A stretch of 64,000 nucleotides of DNA from CAWANP01 sp963783445 (GCA_963783445.1 CAWANP010000018.1:60659-124658), one strand, 5' to 3'; shown: positions 40,369-48,611, counted from the stretch's first letter. Numbers and translations: made by a program. The notes: generated from the sequence alone by a model not told the origin.

Positions 40369-40432
40369 CGCTCCACCGCCACGGCGACTGGAGCGTTTTT
40401 GTTTTCAGAGCTACTGCTCAAAAGCAGTAGCT
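40369..40432 (+). terminator. Two hairpins at the element edge
   Basis: CGCTCCA (40369-40375) pairs with TGGAGCG (40389-40395) and is followed by TTTTTGTTTT, a terminator shape on the plus strand. Next to it AGCTACTGCT/AGCAGTAGCT (40409-40432, loop CAAA) forms a perfect 10-bp stem. They may insulate the element from the tRNA, or be recombinase arm sites. Confidence 0.5.
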
Positions 40433-40524
40433 GAGCGGGAAAGGAGGCCCTATGCAAACAACGGCGGCAATGACAAAAAGGCGGGAGCGAGGCTAGGCAC
40501 TACCACACAGAACGGGAGGGAGCG

Positions 40525-40782
40525 ATGAGCTTTTCTCAGTTAAGTTTCGGCGGCGAGGCCGTCCCAGCGCGGCAAGGACGGAGAAGCGTTAGTGTCAAAG
40601 ACCGGCTCCGGCAAATCCTGAGCCGGTACCCTGGCGCGCGCAACAGCTACAAGAGATTGATGGTGGAATACTGGATCGAGCACGAGGGCCTAGCAGAAGC
40701 ATTCAGAGAAGCAGCCGATCCGGTGGAAGGGTTCCGGCAGTGGTTCCAGTCTCCTACCGTCACGTCACCTAAGACCGTCTAG
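40525..40782 (+). CDS. Small unknown element protein
   Basis: An 85-residue basic protein of no family I recognise ('VKDRLRQILSRYPGARNSYK', 'WIEHEGLAEAFREA'). The start ATG 40525 has GGGAGGG upstream and the element's common leader ACTACCACACAGAA. It is the first gene of a short plus-strand operon that ends with the amidase. Confidence 0.65.
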   Translation: MSFSQLSFGGEAVPARQGRRSVSVKDRLRQILSRYPGARNSYKRLMVEYWIEHEGLAEAFREAADPVEGFRQWFQSPTVTSPKTV

Positions 40783-40791
40783 AACAGAGCG

Positions 40792-40887
40792 ATGGAGCTG
40801 CAAAAAGAAGAACCTGCCCTGGATGTCAGCGGGACCGTCCGGGCCTGGCGTGACAAGCAGGGTCGTGCCGGACCAGTAGGTGTTTAG
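40792..40887 (+). CDS. Tiny unknown protein (31 residues)
   Basis: An ORF of 31 codons ('MELQKEEPALDVSGTVRAWR' at its start) fills the gap between its neighbours: it begins 9 nt after the previous stop and its own TAG touches the next ATG (TAGATG). Position and packing, not similarity, support it. Confidence 0.4.
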   Translation: MELQKEEPALDVSGTVRAWRDKQGRAGPVGV

Positions 40888-41166
40888 ATGGAAGAGCTGG
40901 CTCGAGCGTTTGACACAATGGCAGAGGCGGAACAAGCCGAGGATACGGCAGACCATAAGGAGCCGCTCGTCTGTGCCTGTCACGGCGTAACGAGCCAGCA
41001 TATAACCGTCCATCATGGCGTGTTTGTTTGTGATCAGTGCGAGGCCAACATAGTCTCCGGGGTGGTCCTGGCCCTGGACAATCCAGTCGTTGAGAAAATC
41101 TGGAATTTTGCTTCTATCAATACCAACCGGCTACTACTCAGAACCGACCCAAGAAAGGGGAAGTGA
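40888..41166 (+). CDS. Small unknown protein with possible zinc site
   Basis: A 92-residue protein. The stretch 'PLVCACHGVTSQHITVHHG' followed by 'FVCDQCEANIV' holds two Cys pairs and several His that could bind zinc. The stop codon is directly followed by the amidase ATG. No family recognised. Confidence 0.6.
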   Translation: MEELARAFDTMAEAEQAEDTADHKEPLVCACHGVTSQHITVHHGVFVCDQCEANIVSGVVLALDNPVVEKIWNFASINTNRLLLRTDPRKGK

Positions 41167-41883
41167 ATGGGAGAAATAAAGGTACTTTGGCCGCTAGCAG
41201 TACCCATGAGAACGATCATGGGCTTTTGGGCGCAACAGTACAAAAACCAGAAGATGCGAGTGATCGACTGGGGCTGGTTTGTCAACCTGGAAAACGAGGT
41301 CCAGTTCAAGCTGGTCGTTGAGATGACCGAGGGCGCTCCGGTAGATGTGCCGAAGATCGATGACGTGGTTGACGAGCTGCCCAAACACAAGACAGAGGTC
41401 TATGAAACCAGGCCGATCACTGACATTACGGGGCTCATCATCCACCACACAGCCATCGAGTCGCACGTAGGGCCACAGCGGATCGCAGAGTACCACGTAG
41501 AGAACATGGGCTGGCCGGGCATCGGCTATCACTTTGTTATTGACCCGGACGGCGTGATCTATCTCACAAACCGGCTCGAGACCGTGTCATACCAGGCCAA
41601 GGGCGTCAACGAGGATACGGTTGGGATCGGGTTCCAGGGCAACTTTCAGACAGAGATCCCCACCGAGGCACAGGTCCAGGCCGGCGCGCATCTGTGCGCA
41701 TGGCTTATTCAGGTGCTAGGGCTAGAGATGGACGACATCAAGGGCCACAAAGAACTTATGGCCACTGCCTGTCCGGGCAACCAGTGGTTGAAGGGCCAGA
41801 AGTGGAAAGAGTGGCTTTTCCGGGAGATCGTCCAGGTCCAGGAGGACGCAAAGACCCAAGGGGGCACGGAAGATCAAGAATGA
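41167..41883 (+). CDS. N-acetylmuramoyl-L-alanine amidase (amidase_2/PGRP type)
   Basis: A 238-residue protein. After an 85-residue unknown front part the amidase domain shows 'GLIIHHTAIES' (zinc His), 'WPGIGYHFVIDPDGVIY', 'VGIGFQGNF' and 'IKGHKELMATACPGN' (His and Cys side). Phage endolysins and cell-wall hydrolases of mobile elements are of this type. No signal peptide and no holin are evident. The 3' end overlaps the convergent recombinase gene by 10 nt. Confidence 0.85.
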   Translation: MGEIKVLWPLAVPMRTIMGFWAQQYKNQKMRVIDWGWFVNLENEVQFKLVVEMTEGAPVDVPKIDDVVDELPKHKTEVYETRPITDITGLIIHHTAIESHVGPQRIAEYHVENMGWPGIGYHFVIDPDGVIYLTNRLETVSYQAKGVNEDTVGIGFQGNFQTEIPTEAQVQAGAHLCAWLIQVLGLEMDDIKGHKELMATACPGNQWLKGQKWKEWLFREIVQVQEDAKTQGGTEDQE

Positions 41884-42830
41884 GCCTTGATCCCTGTCGG
41901 CCAGTCCGGCGCCGGGACCGGATCGCCAACCAGCGCCCTCGCCACCGGGCTGGCCTGGACCAAGAGACCTTTTCGGCGCGAGTCAGCCAGCCGGGCATAG
42001 AGCCGCGTCGTCGAAACGTGCTCATGGCCAAACTGGTCACCGATCACGTCCAGGTCAACGCCGGCCGCGTGGTATTCCGTGCCACAGGTCCGCCGGAGCA
42101 GGTGCGGGGAAAGACGGTCCATGCCAATCCTCTTGGCCAGCCGCCGGAGAAGCTGCCGGATACCGTTGTCGGTGAGCTGCGCCTTGCCTCCGCCTCGCTT
42201 CTCACTGATGAACACGGCCGGCTCGTCATGAGTGGCCAGGTAGTCGGCCAGCGCAGTCGCCGTCACATCGGAGAAGAAACAGACCCGGCCTTTCCGGCCC
42301 TTGCCGTTGCGGACCGTGATCTGGCCAGCCGCGACGTCCAGATCGGCCCGGTGCAAAGCGACCAGCTCCGAGACACGGATGCCGGTGTCAAGCAGCAGGA
42401 AAACCAGCGCGCGTTCCCGAGCCGGCGTCCCGACATCGGACATCTCACAGACAAGCCGCTGGACATCCGCGGGAGCCAGCACGTCAGGGAGACTCTTCTC
42501 AAGTCTAGGGCGTTTCAGGTGAGCGGCCGGGCTTTCAAGGCCGTACTGCGCCAGCCATTTGCCGAAGGTCTGCAAGCAGTTGACCATGTAGACCCGGCTG
42601 TTGTTGGCCAGGGTCTTGCGAGTAGATCGGTAGTAGGAAGTCATTCCGGCCGGCGTCACCAAGTCACAGGGGGTGTGTCCGGGTTCATCTGACAACCAGT
42701 CACGCGCGCGGCGTAGGTGCCAGGCGTACCAGTCAATCGTCTTGTCAGTGAGGCCGCGGTCCTCGCAATCTTCGAGATACGCGGCAATGATGCACTCTGA
42801 CAACCAGTGCAGTAGTGCTGAGCTATACAT
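41874..42830 (-). CDS. Tyrosine recombinase/integrase
   Basis: A 318-residue XerC/D-like recombinase with an N-terminal SAM-like core-binding domain and a catalytic domain. Catalytic residues are visible: Arg in 'LDTGIRVSELVAL' (about 150), Lys in 'VRNGKGRKGRV', His-x-x-Arg in 'SPHLLRRTCGT', His in 'FGHEHVSTTRLY', and the nucleophile Tyr of that same motif. It lies 1.5 kb from the tRNA-Lys fragment and is the likely integrase of the element. Confidence 0.9.
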   Translation of the reverse strand: MYSSALLHWLSECIIAAYLEDCEDRGLTDKTIDWYAWHLRRARDWLSDEPGHTPCDLVTPAGMTSYYRSTRKTLANNSRVYMVNCLQTFGKWLAQYGLESPAAHLKRPRLEKSLPDVLAPADVQRLVCEMSDVGTPARERALVFLLLDTGIRVSELVALHRADLDVAAGQITVRNGKGRKGRVCFFSDVTATALADYLATHDEPAVFISEKRGGGKAQLTDNGIRQLLRRLAKRIGMDRLSPHLLRRTCGTEYHAAGVDLDVIGDQFGHEHVSTTRLYARLADSRRKGLLVQASPVARALVGDPVPAPDWPTGIKAHS

Positions 42831-42970
42831 GGTCCCTCCAACGGTGCAAGTTGGAAACGACCGATCCCACGGCGATGGGATGGGTTCTGATGATTCTAGC
42901 GGATCGCCGGTGTTTTGTCAAACAGGGTGATAGAGGCCGGTCGGCCGACACACAGAGAAAGGGCTGGAAT

Positions 42971-43723
42971 GTGGAGCACAAAGCAGCGGAAAAGATATGG
43001 AGCAACGTCCTGGCCGAGATGCAAGGATCAACAGAGAAACAGACCTATGACACTCTGCTGTTGGGATCAGAAGTCCAAACGACCGACAACGGGACGTGGA
43101 CTATCGCCGTGCGCAGCGAGTACGCGGCGACGTGGCTCCAGCATCGGCTAGAACGAAAGATCGCGTCAGTGCTATTCCGCCACCTGGAAGCCAACGGTAG
43201 GGGAGCTACACCCGAGCTAGTCTTTGTCGAGGCCACCAAGGAGAATGAGAAGCCCAATCCAACCACTTCGAAGAGCCAGCCCGACGCGACACGCAAGACG
43301 CAAGCACCAACACAAGAGCCGAGACGCCGCAACGCGGATGAGCCCATTTTGGAAGCTGTCCGCGAACAAAGAGTTGCCATCGACTGTAATGGCAAGTCGC
43401 TTCAGTATACGGACTTTTACATCCGGCTGAAGCTGGCCTTTCGGGATCGTGCCCTCCGTCTGTTGAGGGGATCTAAGCTCAGCGTGTTTCTATGCCTTGC
43501 GCTACACGTGGGCGCTGACGGTGTGTCCAGCCCTGGGATCGAGAAGATCATGGAGGAGACCGACTACAGCCGGCAATCAGTCTGTACCGCACTGGCCGAG
43601 CTGGTCAAGATGGGCTTTGTGGTCAAGATGCCCCGGCGACACCTTCAGGCAGACCGCTACGAGGTCAAGGGCTATGCCTGGTACGGTCGAAATCCTGCCG
43701 CAGCCCTACTGGAGGAGGAGTAG
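42971..43723 (+). CDS. DnaA N-terminal-domain protein with winged helix, probable replication initiator
   Basis: About 251 residues from GTG 42971 (AAAGGG upstream). Residues 1-70 match the DnaA N-terminal domain: 'AAEKIWSNVLAEMQGSTEKQ', 'WTIAVRSEYAATWLQHRLER'. A low-complexity linker follows, then a winged helix ('LSVFLCLALHVGADG', 'YSRQSVCTALAELVKMGFVV'). No AAA+ domain is present. Such proteins are linked with plasmid and phage replication. The array of iterons directly downstream supports that job here. The frame is open further upstream, but the family match starts at this codon. Confidence 0.65.
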   Translation: MEHKAAEKIWSNVLAEMQGSTEKQTYDTLLLGSEVQTTDNGTWTIAVRSEYAATWLQHRLERKIASVLFRHLEANGRGATPELVFVEATKENEKPNPTTSKSQPDATRKTQAPTQEPRRRNADEPILEAVREQRVAIDCNGKSLQYTDFYIRLKLAFRDRALRLLRGSKLSVFLCLALHVGADGVSSPGIEKIMEETDYSRQSVCTALAELVKMGFVVKMPRRHLQADRYEVKGYAWYGRNPAAALLEEE

Positions 43724-43732
43724 TCATAAATC

Positions 43733-43960
43733 AGAGTCTAGTTTTTAGACGTCAAGTAAGTAGACTCTGATGGGGGTTAGAGTCTAGTGGTTAGACTTTG
43801 ACGCGGAGTGAGAGTCTAGTTTAGGGGGAGTGAGAGTCAAGTTTTCATGGAGTCAAAGTCTAGTTTGCGGTACGCATTGATAAAGATAAAAAGACTATAA
43901 GGGCAAGAGATAAGAAGGTCTTTATCTCCAAACCCAAACCCCGAGAAACCGCAATCGAGA
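43733..43960. repeat. Iteron array and AT-rich stretch: putative replication origin
   Basis: AGAGTCTAGTTT-like units start at 43733, 43779, 43811, 43833 and 43855, the last three exactly 22 bp apart. Inverted copies occur at 43761-43770 and 43792-43800. An A/T- and purine-rich stretch (about 43873-43935) follows. Iterons beside an initiator gene and a ParA gene are the standard layout of a plasmid-type origin. Confidence 0.75.
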
Positions 43961-43974
43961 AAGGGGGAGAGCTT

Positions 43975-44763
43975 ATGATACGGATCGCGATCGCGAACCA
44001 AAAAGGCGGCGTAGGCAAAACCACAACAGCGGTGGCCCTGGCACACGGCCTGGCCATCATGGGAAAGCGCGTTTTGCTCGTAGACACCGACCCACAGGGC
44101 CATGTTTCGTCATGCCTGGGGGAGCGACAGACAGACGCGCTCTTTGACATCTTGGTTGCAGAGCGCCACCTGAAAGACGTGGTAGTCCAAGCACGCGAGA
44201 ATCTTTGGCTGGTCTCAGGGAATAAGCGCACCAAGATCGCGGAGATGGTCCTAGGGCAAATCGAGGCAATGGCCACCGACGAGGAAGGAGCCAAGAGCCT
44301 GGTCGAGAGCCGGCTCAAGTTTGCTTTTGGCGTTGGTGAGTTTGCGCCCGGCACCAACAAGGGCTACGAGTATGCGGTTTTTGATACGGCCCCGAGCATC
44401 GACAAGCTGCAAGAGGGAGTGCTCAGGATCAGCGATGCCGTTATCATCCCAACAGCAGTGGACTTTTTGTCATCGGCCGGCGTCGGGAGCATGGTCCAGA
44501 CCTTGAAGAAACTCAAGAAGCAGGGCTGGCAGGGAGGCATCCTGGGCATCCTGCCCACGTTCTTTGACGAGATCACAAATGAAAGCAAGGCGACGATGCG
44601 GAGCCTGGAATACGAGTTTTCGGGCATGATCCTGCCACCTATCCACCGGGCCACCAAGCTGAGAGAGTGCGCGGCGTTGGGCCAGACCATCTTTGAGCTG
44701 GACGCAACGTCGCGCGCGGCTTACGAGTACGGCGCACTGGTCAAGGAGGTTCTGGATGACTGA
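43975..44763 (+). CDS. parA: ParA-family partition ATPase
   Basis: A 262-residue ParA/MinD-type ATPase with the deviant Walker A 'NQKGGVGKTTTAVALA', 'LLVDTDPQGHVSS' and 'YAVFDTAPSIDKL'. It probably segregates the element when it exists as a free replicon. GGGGGAGAG precedes the ATG. The small partner gene overlaps its stop as ATGACTGA. Confidence 0.9.
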   Translation: MIRIAIANQKGGVGKTTTAVALAHGLAIMGKRVLLVDTDPQGHVSSCLGERQTDALFDILVAERHLKDVVVQARENLWLVSGNKRTKIAEMVLGQIEAMATDEEGAKSLVESRLKFAFGVGEFAPGTNKGYEYAVFDTAPSIDKLQEGVLRISDAVIIPTAVDFLSSAGVGSMVQTLKKLKKQGWQGGILGILPTFFDEITNESKATMRSLEYEFSGMILPPIHRATKLRECAALGQTIFELDATSRAAYEYGALVKEVLDD

Positions 44764-45229
44764 GCGTCAAGATCCATTCAGGGGCTTACAAGAACCGGCA
44801 GACGTGCCGGTCGGAGACATCCTGGGCCTTGCCCGGTCAAGGGAACGGCAGAGATCGCGAGGGCCACGGAAGCGGCCGCGCTATCCATCGGAGGACCAGC
44901 GGGTCAGGCTCACGCTAGACGTTGACCTGGAGCCACAAGTCGCAGAGGTTTTGAGAGTGATCGCGGAGAATGGACAAGACAAGTTCTATGGCCCGGACCC
45001 AATCCGGCTTGGAGACCTCGGCACGGCAGCTCTGATGATCGGCCTACTGGCCATCGTGAAGAATACGGCAGACATCGAGGCTGAATGGACCTCTTCCAGT
45101 CGCGGCCGGCGGAGCGTCATCGTCGGGCAAGATTTGACGCAGGATTGGCATACCCTGGTATCTATGCCCGAAATCGGCCCTTTTTTGTCCTCAGAGAAGT
45201 CCGCCAGCAGACCGCCAGCCCTGCGCTGA
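44756..45229 (+). CDS. Small partner of ParA, possible centromere-binding protein
   Basis: A 157-residue protein overlapping parA by 8 nt. The front part is strongly basic ('SRERQRSRGPRKRPRYPSED'), then comes 'VRLTLDVDLEPQVAEVLRVI', which looks like a ribbon-helix-helix start. Its place right behind parA is where a ParB or ParG-like adaptor is expected; sequence alone does not prove it. Confidence 0.5.
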   Translation: MTERQDPFRGLQEPADVPVGDILGLARSRERQRSRGPRKRPRYPSEDQRVRLTLDVDLEPQVAEVLRVIAENGQDKFYGPDPIRLGDLGTAALMIGLLAIVKNTADIEAEWTSSSRGRRSVIVGQDLTQDWHTLVSMPEIGPFLSSEKSASRPPALR

Positions 45230-45279
45230 CGGTGGGCCAGCACAGTACGGCAGCGGGGTTTTCACCGCTGTGCGGAATC

Positions 45280-45340
45280 GTGTCCGGGCAGTGAGCCGGG
45301 ACACCAGAGATATGGGATTATCATCCCAAGCACACAGAAG
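45280..45340 (+). promoter_or_regulatory. Regulatory dyad before the gene at 45352
   Basis: The stretch around TTATCATCC (45318-45326), followed by CAAG, is the core also found in many other intergenic regions of the element. Just upstream GTGTCC and GGGACAC form an imperfect stem. CACACAGAAGGG leads into the next gene. No AATCAAAC/TTTAAGA pair is seen here. Confidence 0.5.
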
Positions 45341-45351
45341 GGACCGCAGCT

Positions 45352-45822
45352 ATGTGTGAGAACGAACAGAGCGACGGCGTCTTTACGATCCTACTCCCGC
45401 GAGGAGCGGGGTATGGTCCTGTGAACGGACCCGCCTTCCAGCCTGGCACACTGGAAGAGGGCGCAGGTGTCCGGGTCCACTGGTTTGACGAAGAGGGTTA
45501 TCCGCGCTCCCTGTTCGCAGATGTGCTAGAAGTGGGCGAGGGCCGGGCCATGGGCGGCGTGGTCGTTGACCCGTACACGATTAAGGCGCGTGTGAGAGTC
45601 AAGCAGATCCCGCATGGGGCCACGGTTGAGCCGGCCAACGTGCCAAGCCCAATGGAAGCACTGACAAGGACACTATTCGGGACAGACGCTGGAGAAGAAG
45701 TCCTGGCGCATCTGGAAGAGTGGTATGGTCTGGCCGCGTTCCCGGTTCCTGAAGGTGGCCTGGAGTTTTTGCCGGTCGATGTGCTGAGTGAAGAAAAGGT
45801 AGGCTTGAAAGGTGTGCTATGA
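45352..45822 (+). CDS. Unknown element protein (156 residues)
   Basis: No family recognised. The front part is rich in beta-type segments ('GAGVRVHWFDEEGYPRSLFA', 'KARVRVKQIPHGATVEP') and the end is acidic. It starts an operon of small membrane proteins and the FtsK-like translocase. The next gene overlaps its stop as ATGA. Confidence 0.6.
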   Translation: MCENEQSDGVFTILLPRGAGYGPVNGPAFQPGTLEEGAGVRVHWFDEEGYPRSLFADVLEVGEGRAMGGVVVDPYTIKARVRVKQIPHGATVEPANVPSPMEALTRTLFGTDAGEEVLAHLEEWYGLAAFPVPEGGLEFLPVDVLSEEKVGLKGVL

Positions 45823-45977
45823 CACAGGGGCTCAGGTTATCCCGGAAGGCTCATGCCCGGTGGCGGCTCCAGCAGAAGGCGGAGAGAGCCAAGAGAACGG
45901 TGCTGCGCTGGCTGGTCGTATTGATCCCGCTTACAGCGGCGGCGATCACGATCCACCAGTGCAATGGGTACGGGTAG
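45819..45977 (+). CDS. Small single-pass membrane protein (52 residues)
   Basis: ATG 45819 overlaps the upstream stop. The front is basic ('LSRKAHARWRLQQKAERAKR') and is followed by one hydrophobic segment ('WLVVLIPLTAAAITI'). A competing frame through the same DNA is open from 45812 to 46240; the ATGA coupling and basic-plus-helix layout favour this one. Confidence 0.4.
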   Translation: MTQGLRLSRKAHARWRLQQKAERAKRTVLRWLVVLIPLTAAAITIHQCNGYG

Positions 45978-46084
45978 CGCCGGGCGTGATCGAGTGCAAG
46001 GTCATTGCGCCGGCGGAGCCAGGATCGTACTGGTTTGACACGTTTACCGGCCAATGGACACCAATAAGGATAGGAGAGCAAGCG

Positions 46085-46240
46085 ATGGGAAAAGACGACG
46101 AGAAGGAAAAGAGGTTTGTCTGGCTCAAGACCGAGCCAAAGCTGTACGGGCTTTTCGAGATTGGAGACGATGGCGCGCGTTGGCTTGGAGCGCTGGCCAT
46201 CGTCGTGGTCGTCATCCTGATTATCATCTGGCTTCTGTAA
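46085..46240 (+). CDS. Small C-terminally anchored membrane protein (51 residues)
   Basis: ATG 46085 has AGGATAGGAG upstream. The protein has a charged front ('MGKDDEKEKRFVWLKTEPK') and ends in a hydrophobic helix ('LGALAIVVVVILIIIWLL'). The same frame is open back to 45812 and the part '...GSYWFDTFTGQWTPIRIGEQ' just upstream looks protein-like, so a longer product is possible. Confidence 0.5.
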   Translation: MGKDDEKEKRFVWLKTEPKLYGLFEIGDDGARWLGALAIVVVVILIIIWLL

Positions 46241-46262
46241 GCCAGAGGAGGGAGCGAGTACA

Positions 46263-46619
46263 ATGTCCACAGGAAACTTGGCAGTAGTTTTCCTGGTGGC
46301 TGTGCTGGTCGTCGCAGGTGTATATGTCGTGACGACCATAGAAACGGCGGTGTTTCAGACACTGCTGGCTGTGACCTGCGGGATGATGGCCACGCTGCCG
46401 ACCGTGTTGGCGTTGGTGGTATTTCTGCTCCGGCAACAGAACAAGGGGCAAGAAATGACGACTCGGAGCAATCAGGTCAGGGAAGCCCCGCCGGTTATAG
46501 TCATCCAGGGAGGCGCGCCAACGCCCAACCAGTACAGCGGTTATCTGGCTCCGCCGGTCGCGCCGAGCTACATGACCGAGCGTGACGTTGTAGAGATGGT
46601 TGGCAATGACTACACCTAG
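46263..46619 (+). CDS. Membrane protein with two N-terminal helices
   Basis: A 118-residue protein with two hydrophobic segments ('LAVVFLVAVLVVAGVYVV' and 'LLAVTCGMMATLPTVLALVV') and a soluble tail. It overlaps the FtsK-like gene by 14 nt. Since that translocase has no membrane helices of its own, this protein could anchor it; that is inference. Confidence 0.6.
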   Translation: MSTGNLAVVFLVAVLVVAGVYVVTTIETAVFQTLLAVTCGMMATLPTVLALVVFLLRQQNKGQEMTTRSNQVREAPPVIVIQGGAPTPNQYSGYLAPPVAPSYMTERDVVEMVGNDYT

Positions 46620-47931
46620 CCCCAACGAGTTCCGGCACTTTGCAGAGGGCCGACTTCGGACCCTGGTCATGGTCCTCCAGAGCCACGGTCTCACGAGCAT
46701 GGCGGTGCGCGCCAAGGTTCTGCCCCGGAGGCTCACGCTGCTGGTCAGCCTGTCGCATGGCGTATCCCTGGACAAAGTGCGCGCCCGGTCCCGAGACATC
46801 GGCATGGCCCTGCAAGCGACCAGTGTGGACGTGCAACATGAAGCCGGACACGCGGCCATCACGATTCCGCTCCCGGTCGAGTTCTGGCGCCAGCCAGACT
46901 TTCAGCGCATGTTGGGCCGGATCACAATGAGCACCTCGCGCCAGTACAGAGAGGGAGCCGGGTGTTTGCTTGGGCTGGACGACAGCGGAAAAGTGCTGAC
47001 GGTGAACCTGGACAGCCCCGAGACGCCGCACCTTCTGATCGCTGGCACCACGGGCGCGGGAAAGACAAACCTGCTCCGGTCCATGCTGGCCAGCCTGGTT
47101 CTCCTGAACGCGCCAGGGCAGCTCCAGATCGTGTTGATCGACGTGAAGGACTACGAGTTTGCCACGTTCGGATCTGTACCGCATTTGCTTTTCCCGGTCG
47201 TCACCGAACCAAGGGACTGGCCGGCAGCGGTTGGCCAGGTCGTCATGAAGATGCGAGAGCGCCGGAAAGCCAGCCCGGAGGCGCGAGAGACCAGGCCCCG
47301 ATTCCTGCTTGTGATCGACGAGGTCGCCGCGGTCCTGGATAGATACCACGGCCTTGAGCCTTGGTTGAAGGAGCTGGCCAGCACCGGCAGGGCTGAAGGG
47401 TGTCATACCATCCTTGCCACACAGAAGCCCTCGGCCGCATCGCTGAGCACCTTGATCACCAGCAACCTGCCAGCGCGGATCGCTGGCGCGTGTGTCAACG
47501 CGACGGATTCCCGGCTTATCACCGGCCACGCGCAAAGCGGAGCAGAGCGGTTGCCCGGCAAGGGGTCTTTTCTCCTGGTCACCGGTGGCGGCAAGGCCCG
47601 GAGCTTTACAGCCCCGTTGGTCGAAGAATGTGACCTGGAGAACCTGCTAACCGGTGTCCAGGCCAGGGTCACGCATCCCGAGTTGCACAGCAAAGAAGTG
47701 ACAGAGTTTATCGCGGCCCTCACGCGCCAACAGCGGTCAGGTGGCCGGCCGGCCAAACCTATCGGGCCAGAGATAGTTCAGTGGTTGGTGTCAGAGCTGG
47801 AGGCTGGCCGCACACCGAGCCAGCGCGCAATCCAGCGCTACATAGCCCAGGCCGAGGGCATCGGTGCAGAGCTGGCCCACCGGACCAGGGCACAAGAGGC
47901 CCTGCGACTGGCCAAAGCACAAGTCGCGTGA
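46606..47931 (+). CDS. FtsK/SpoIIIE-type DNA translocase
   Basis: About 441 residues from ATG 46606. The ATPase has Walker A 'IAGTTGAGKTNLLRSML' at about residue 145 and Walker B 'FLLVIDEVAAVL' at about 230, then 'STGRAEGCHTILATQKPSA' and 'RIAGACVNATDSRLI' typical of FtsK-like motors. A C-terminal helix-rich part follows. FtsK-like motors move double-stranded DNA in integrative elements of actinomycetes (TraB) and in some phages and plasmids. No membrane part is present. Confidence 0.85.
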   Translation: MTTPSPNEFRHFAEGRLRTLVMVLQSHGLTSMAVRAKVLPRRLTLLVSLSHGVSLDKVRARSRDIGMALQATSVDVQHEAGHAAITIPLPVEFWRQPDFQRMLGRITMSTSRQYREGAGCLLGLDDSGKVLTVNLDSPETPHLLIAGTTGAGKTNLLRSMLASLVLLNAPGQLQIVLIDVKDYEFATFGSVPHLLFPVVTEPRDWPAAVGQVVMKMRERRKASPEARETRPRFLLVIDEVAAVLDRYHGLEPWLKELASTGRAEGCHTILATQKPSAASLSTLITSNLPARIAGACVNATDSRLITGHAQSGAERLPGKGSFLLVTGGGKARSFTAPLVEECDLENLLTGVQARVTHPELHSKEVTEFIAALTRQQRSGGRPAKPIGPEIVQWLVSELEAGRTPSQRAIQRYIAQAEGIGAELAHRTRAQEALRLAKAQVA

Positions 47932-48000
47932 GATGAAATGAAGTCCTGGCTACATTCCGGCGAGTCTCAGAGACGAGACGTGTGGCCAGGTTTCGTTTCG

Positions 48001-48076
48001 TTGCACTTGCCATCATAAGGGCATAGGGCCTTTTCCCCCTGAGCGCGCCAATCAAACGGCGCGCTCAGCCTTTAAG
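48001..48076 (+). promoter_or_regulatory. Two-box regulatory module 1 (before HNH endonuclease 1)
   Basis: AATCAAAC at 48050 and TTTAAGA at 48071 start 21 nt apart. The first box is the loop of a perfect 10-bp inverted repeat (TGAGCGCGCC/GGCGCGCTCA, 48040-48067). Upstream ATAAGGGCATAGGG (48015-48028) is one arm of the dyad seen in other modules. The gene starts 20 nt after the second box. Confidence 0.6.
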
Positions 48077-48095
48077 ATACAAAGGAGGCAAGTAA

Positions 48096-48611
48096 TTGAC
48101 AACAGACGAGATAATCAAGCGACTTCTGGACGAGAAAAAGATCCGGGTTGACCTGGAGCGCGGGTTGGTTTTCAGTAACCGATGGCGTCCTGATCGGCCC
48201 TTGGGGTGCATTGACAACGAAGGCTATCTCGCCACGAGTTTGCGTCACCAAGGAATAAGATACAGAATGAGTGTTCACCGCATCGTGGCAATCGCGGCCT
48301 ACGGCGTCCCTGAACCTGGGCTGGACACCGCGCACCTAAACCACGTCCGGGCCGACAACCGGGCCGCGAATCTGGCCTTTGTCACGCGCAAAGAGAATCT
48401 CCAGCAAAGTAGGGAAGATGGACGCATGGCATTGGGAGAGAAAAACGGAAAGTCGAAACTCTCTATCCGCAGAGTCGCGGCGATCAAGGCGGCTCTGACA
48501 AGCGGCGATGTCACACAGAGAGAGCTGGCAGAAGAGCATGGAGTAGATCCTAGCACCATCAGTTATATTGCTTGCAACAAGACCTGGCGGCACGTCGAGC
48601 CTATGCCGTGA
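48096..48611 (+). CDS. HNH endonuclease with C-terminal helix-turn-helix (copy 1)
   Basis: A 171-residue protein beginning with TTG, chosen because AAAGGAGG lies 8 nt upstream and copy 2 starts the same way. The nuclease part shows 'SVHRIVAIAAYGV', 'AHLNHVRADNRAANLAFV' (an HNH_3-type core) and 'KENLQQSREDGRMALGEKNG'. The tail 'DVTQRELAEEHGVDPSTISY' is a helix-turn-helix. Such proteins are typical free-standing homing endonucleases of phages and plasmids. Confidence 0.85.
   Translation: MTTDEIIKRLLDEKKIRVDLERGLVFSNRWRPDRPLGCIDNEGYLATSLRHQGIRYRMSVHRIVAIAAYGVPEPGLDTAHLNHVRADNRAANLAFVTRKENLQQSREDGRMALGEKNGKSKLSIRRVAAIKAALTSGDVTQRELAEEHGVDPSTISYIACNKTWRHVEPMP

Noticed and set aside
40308..40395. 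Complete tRNA-Lys(TTT)
   Set aside because: The 5' acceptor and D-stem strands cannot pair, so only a 3' fragment is present.
43733..43866. Promoter operators of parA rather than an origin
   Set aside because: The 22-bp phasing, inverted copies and neighbouring initiator gene fit iterons better; a double role remains possible.
45812..46240. Single 142-residue protein instead of two small ones
   Set aside because: The ATGA-coupled ORF at 45819 and the strong ribosome binding site before ATG 46085 fit better, though the longer frame cannot be excluded.
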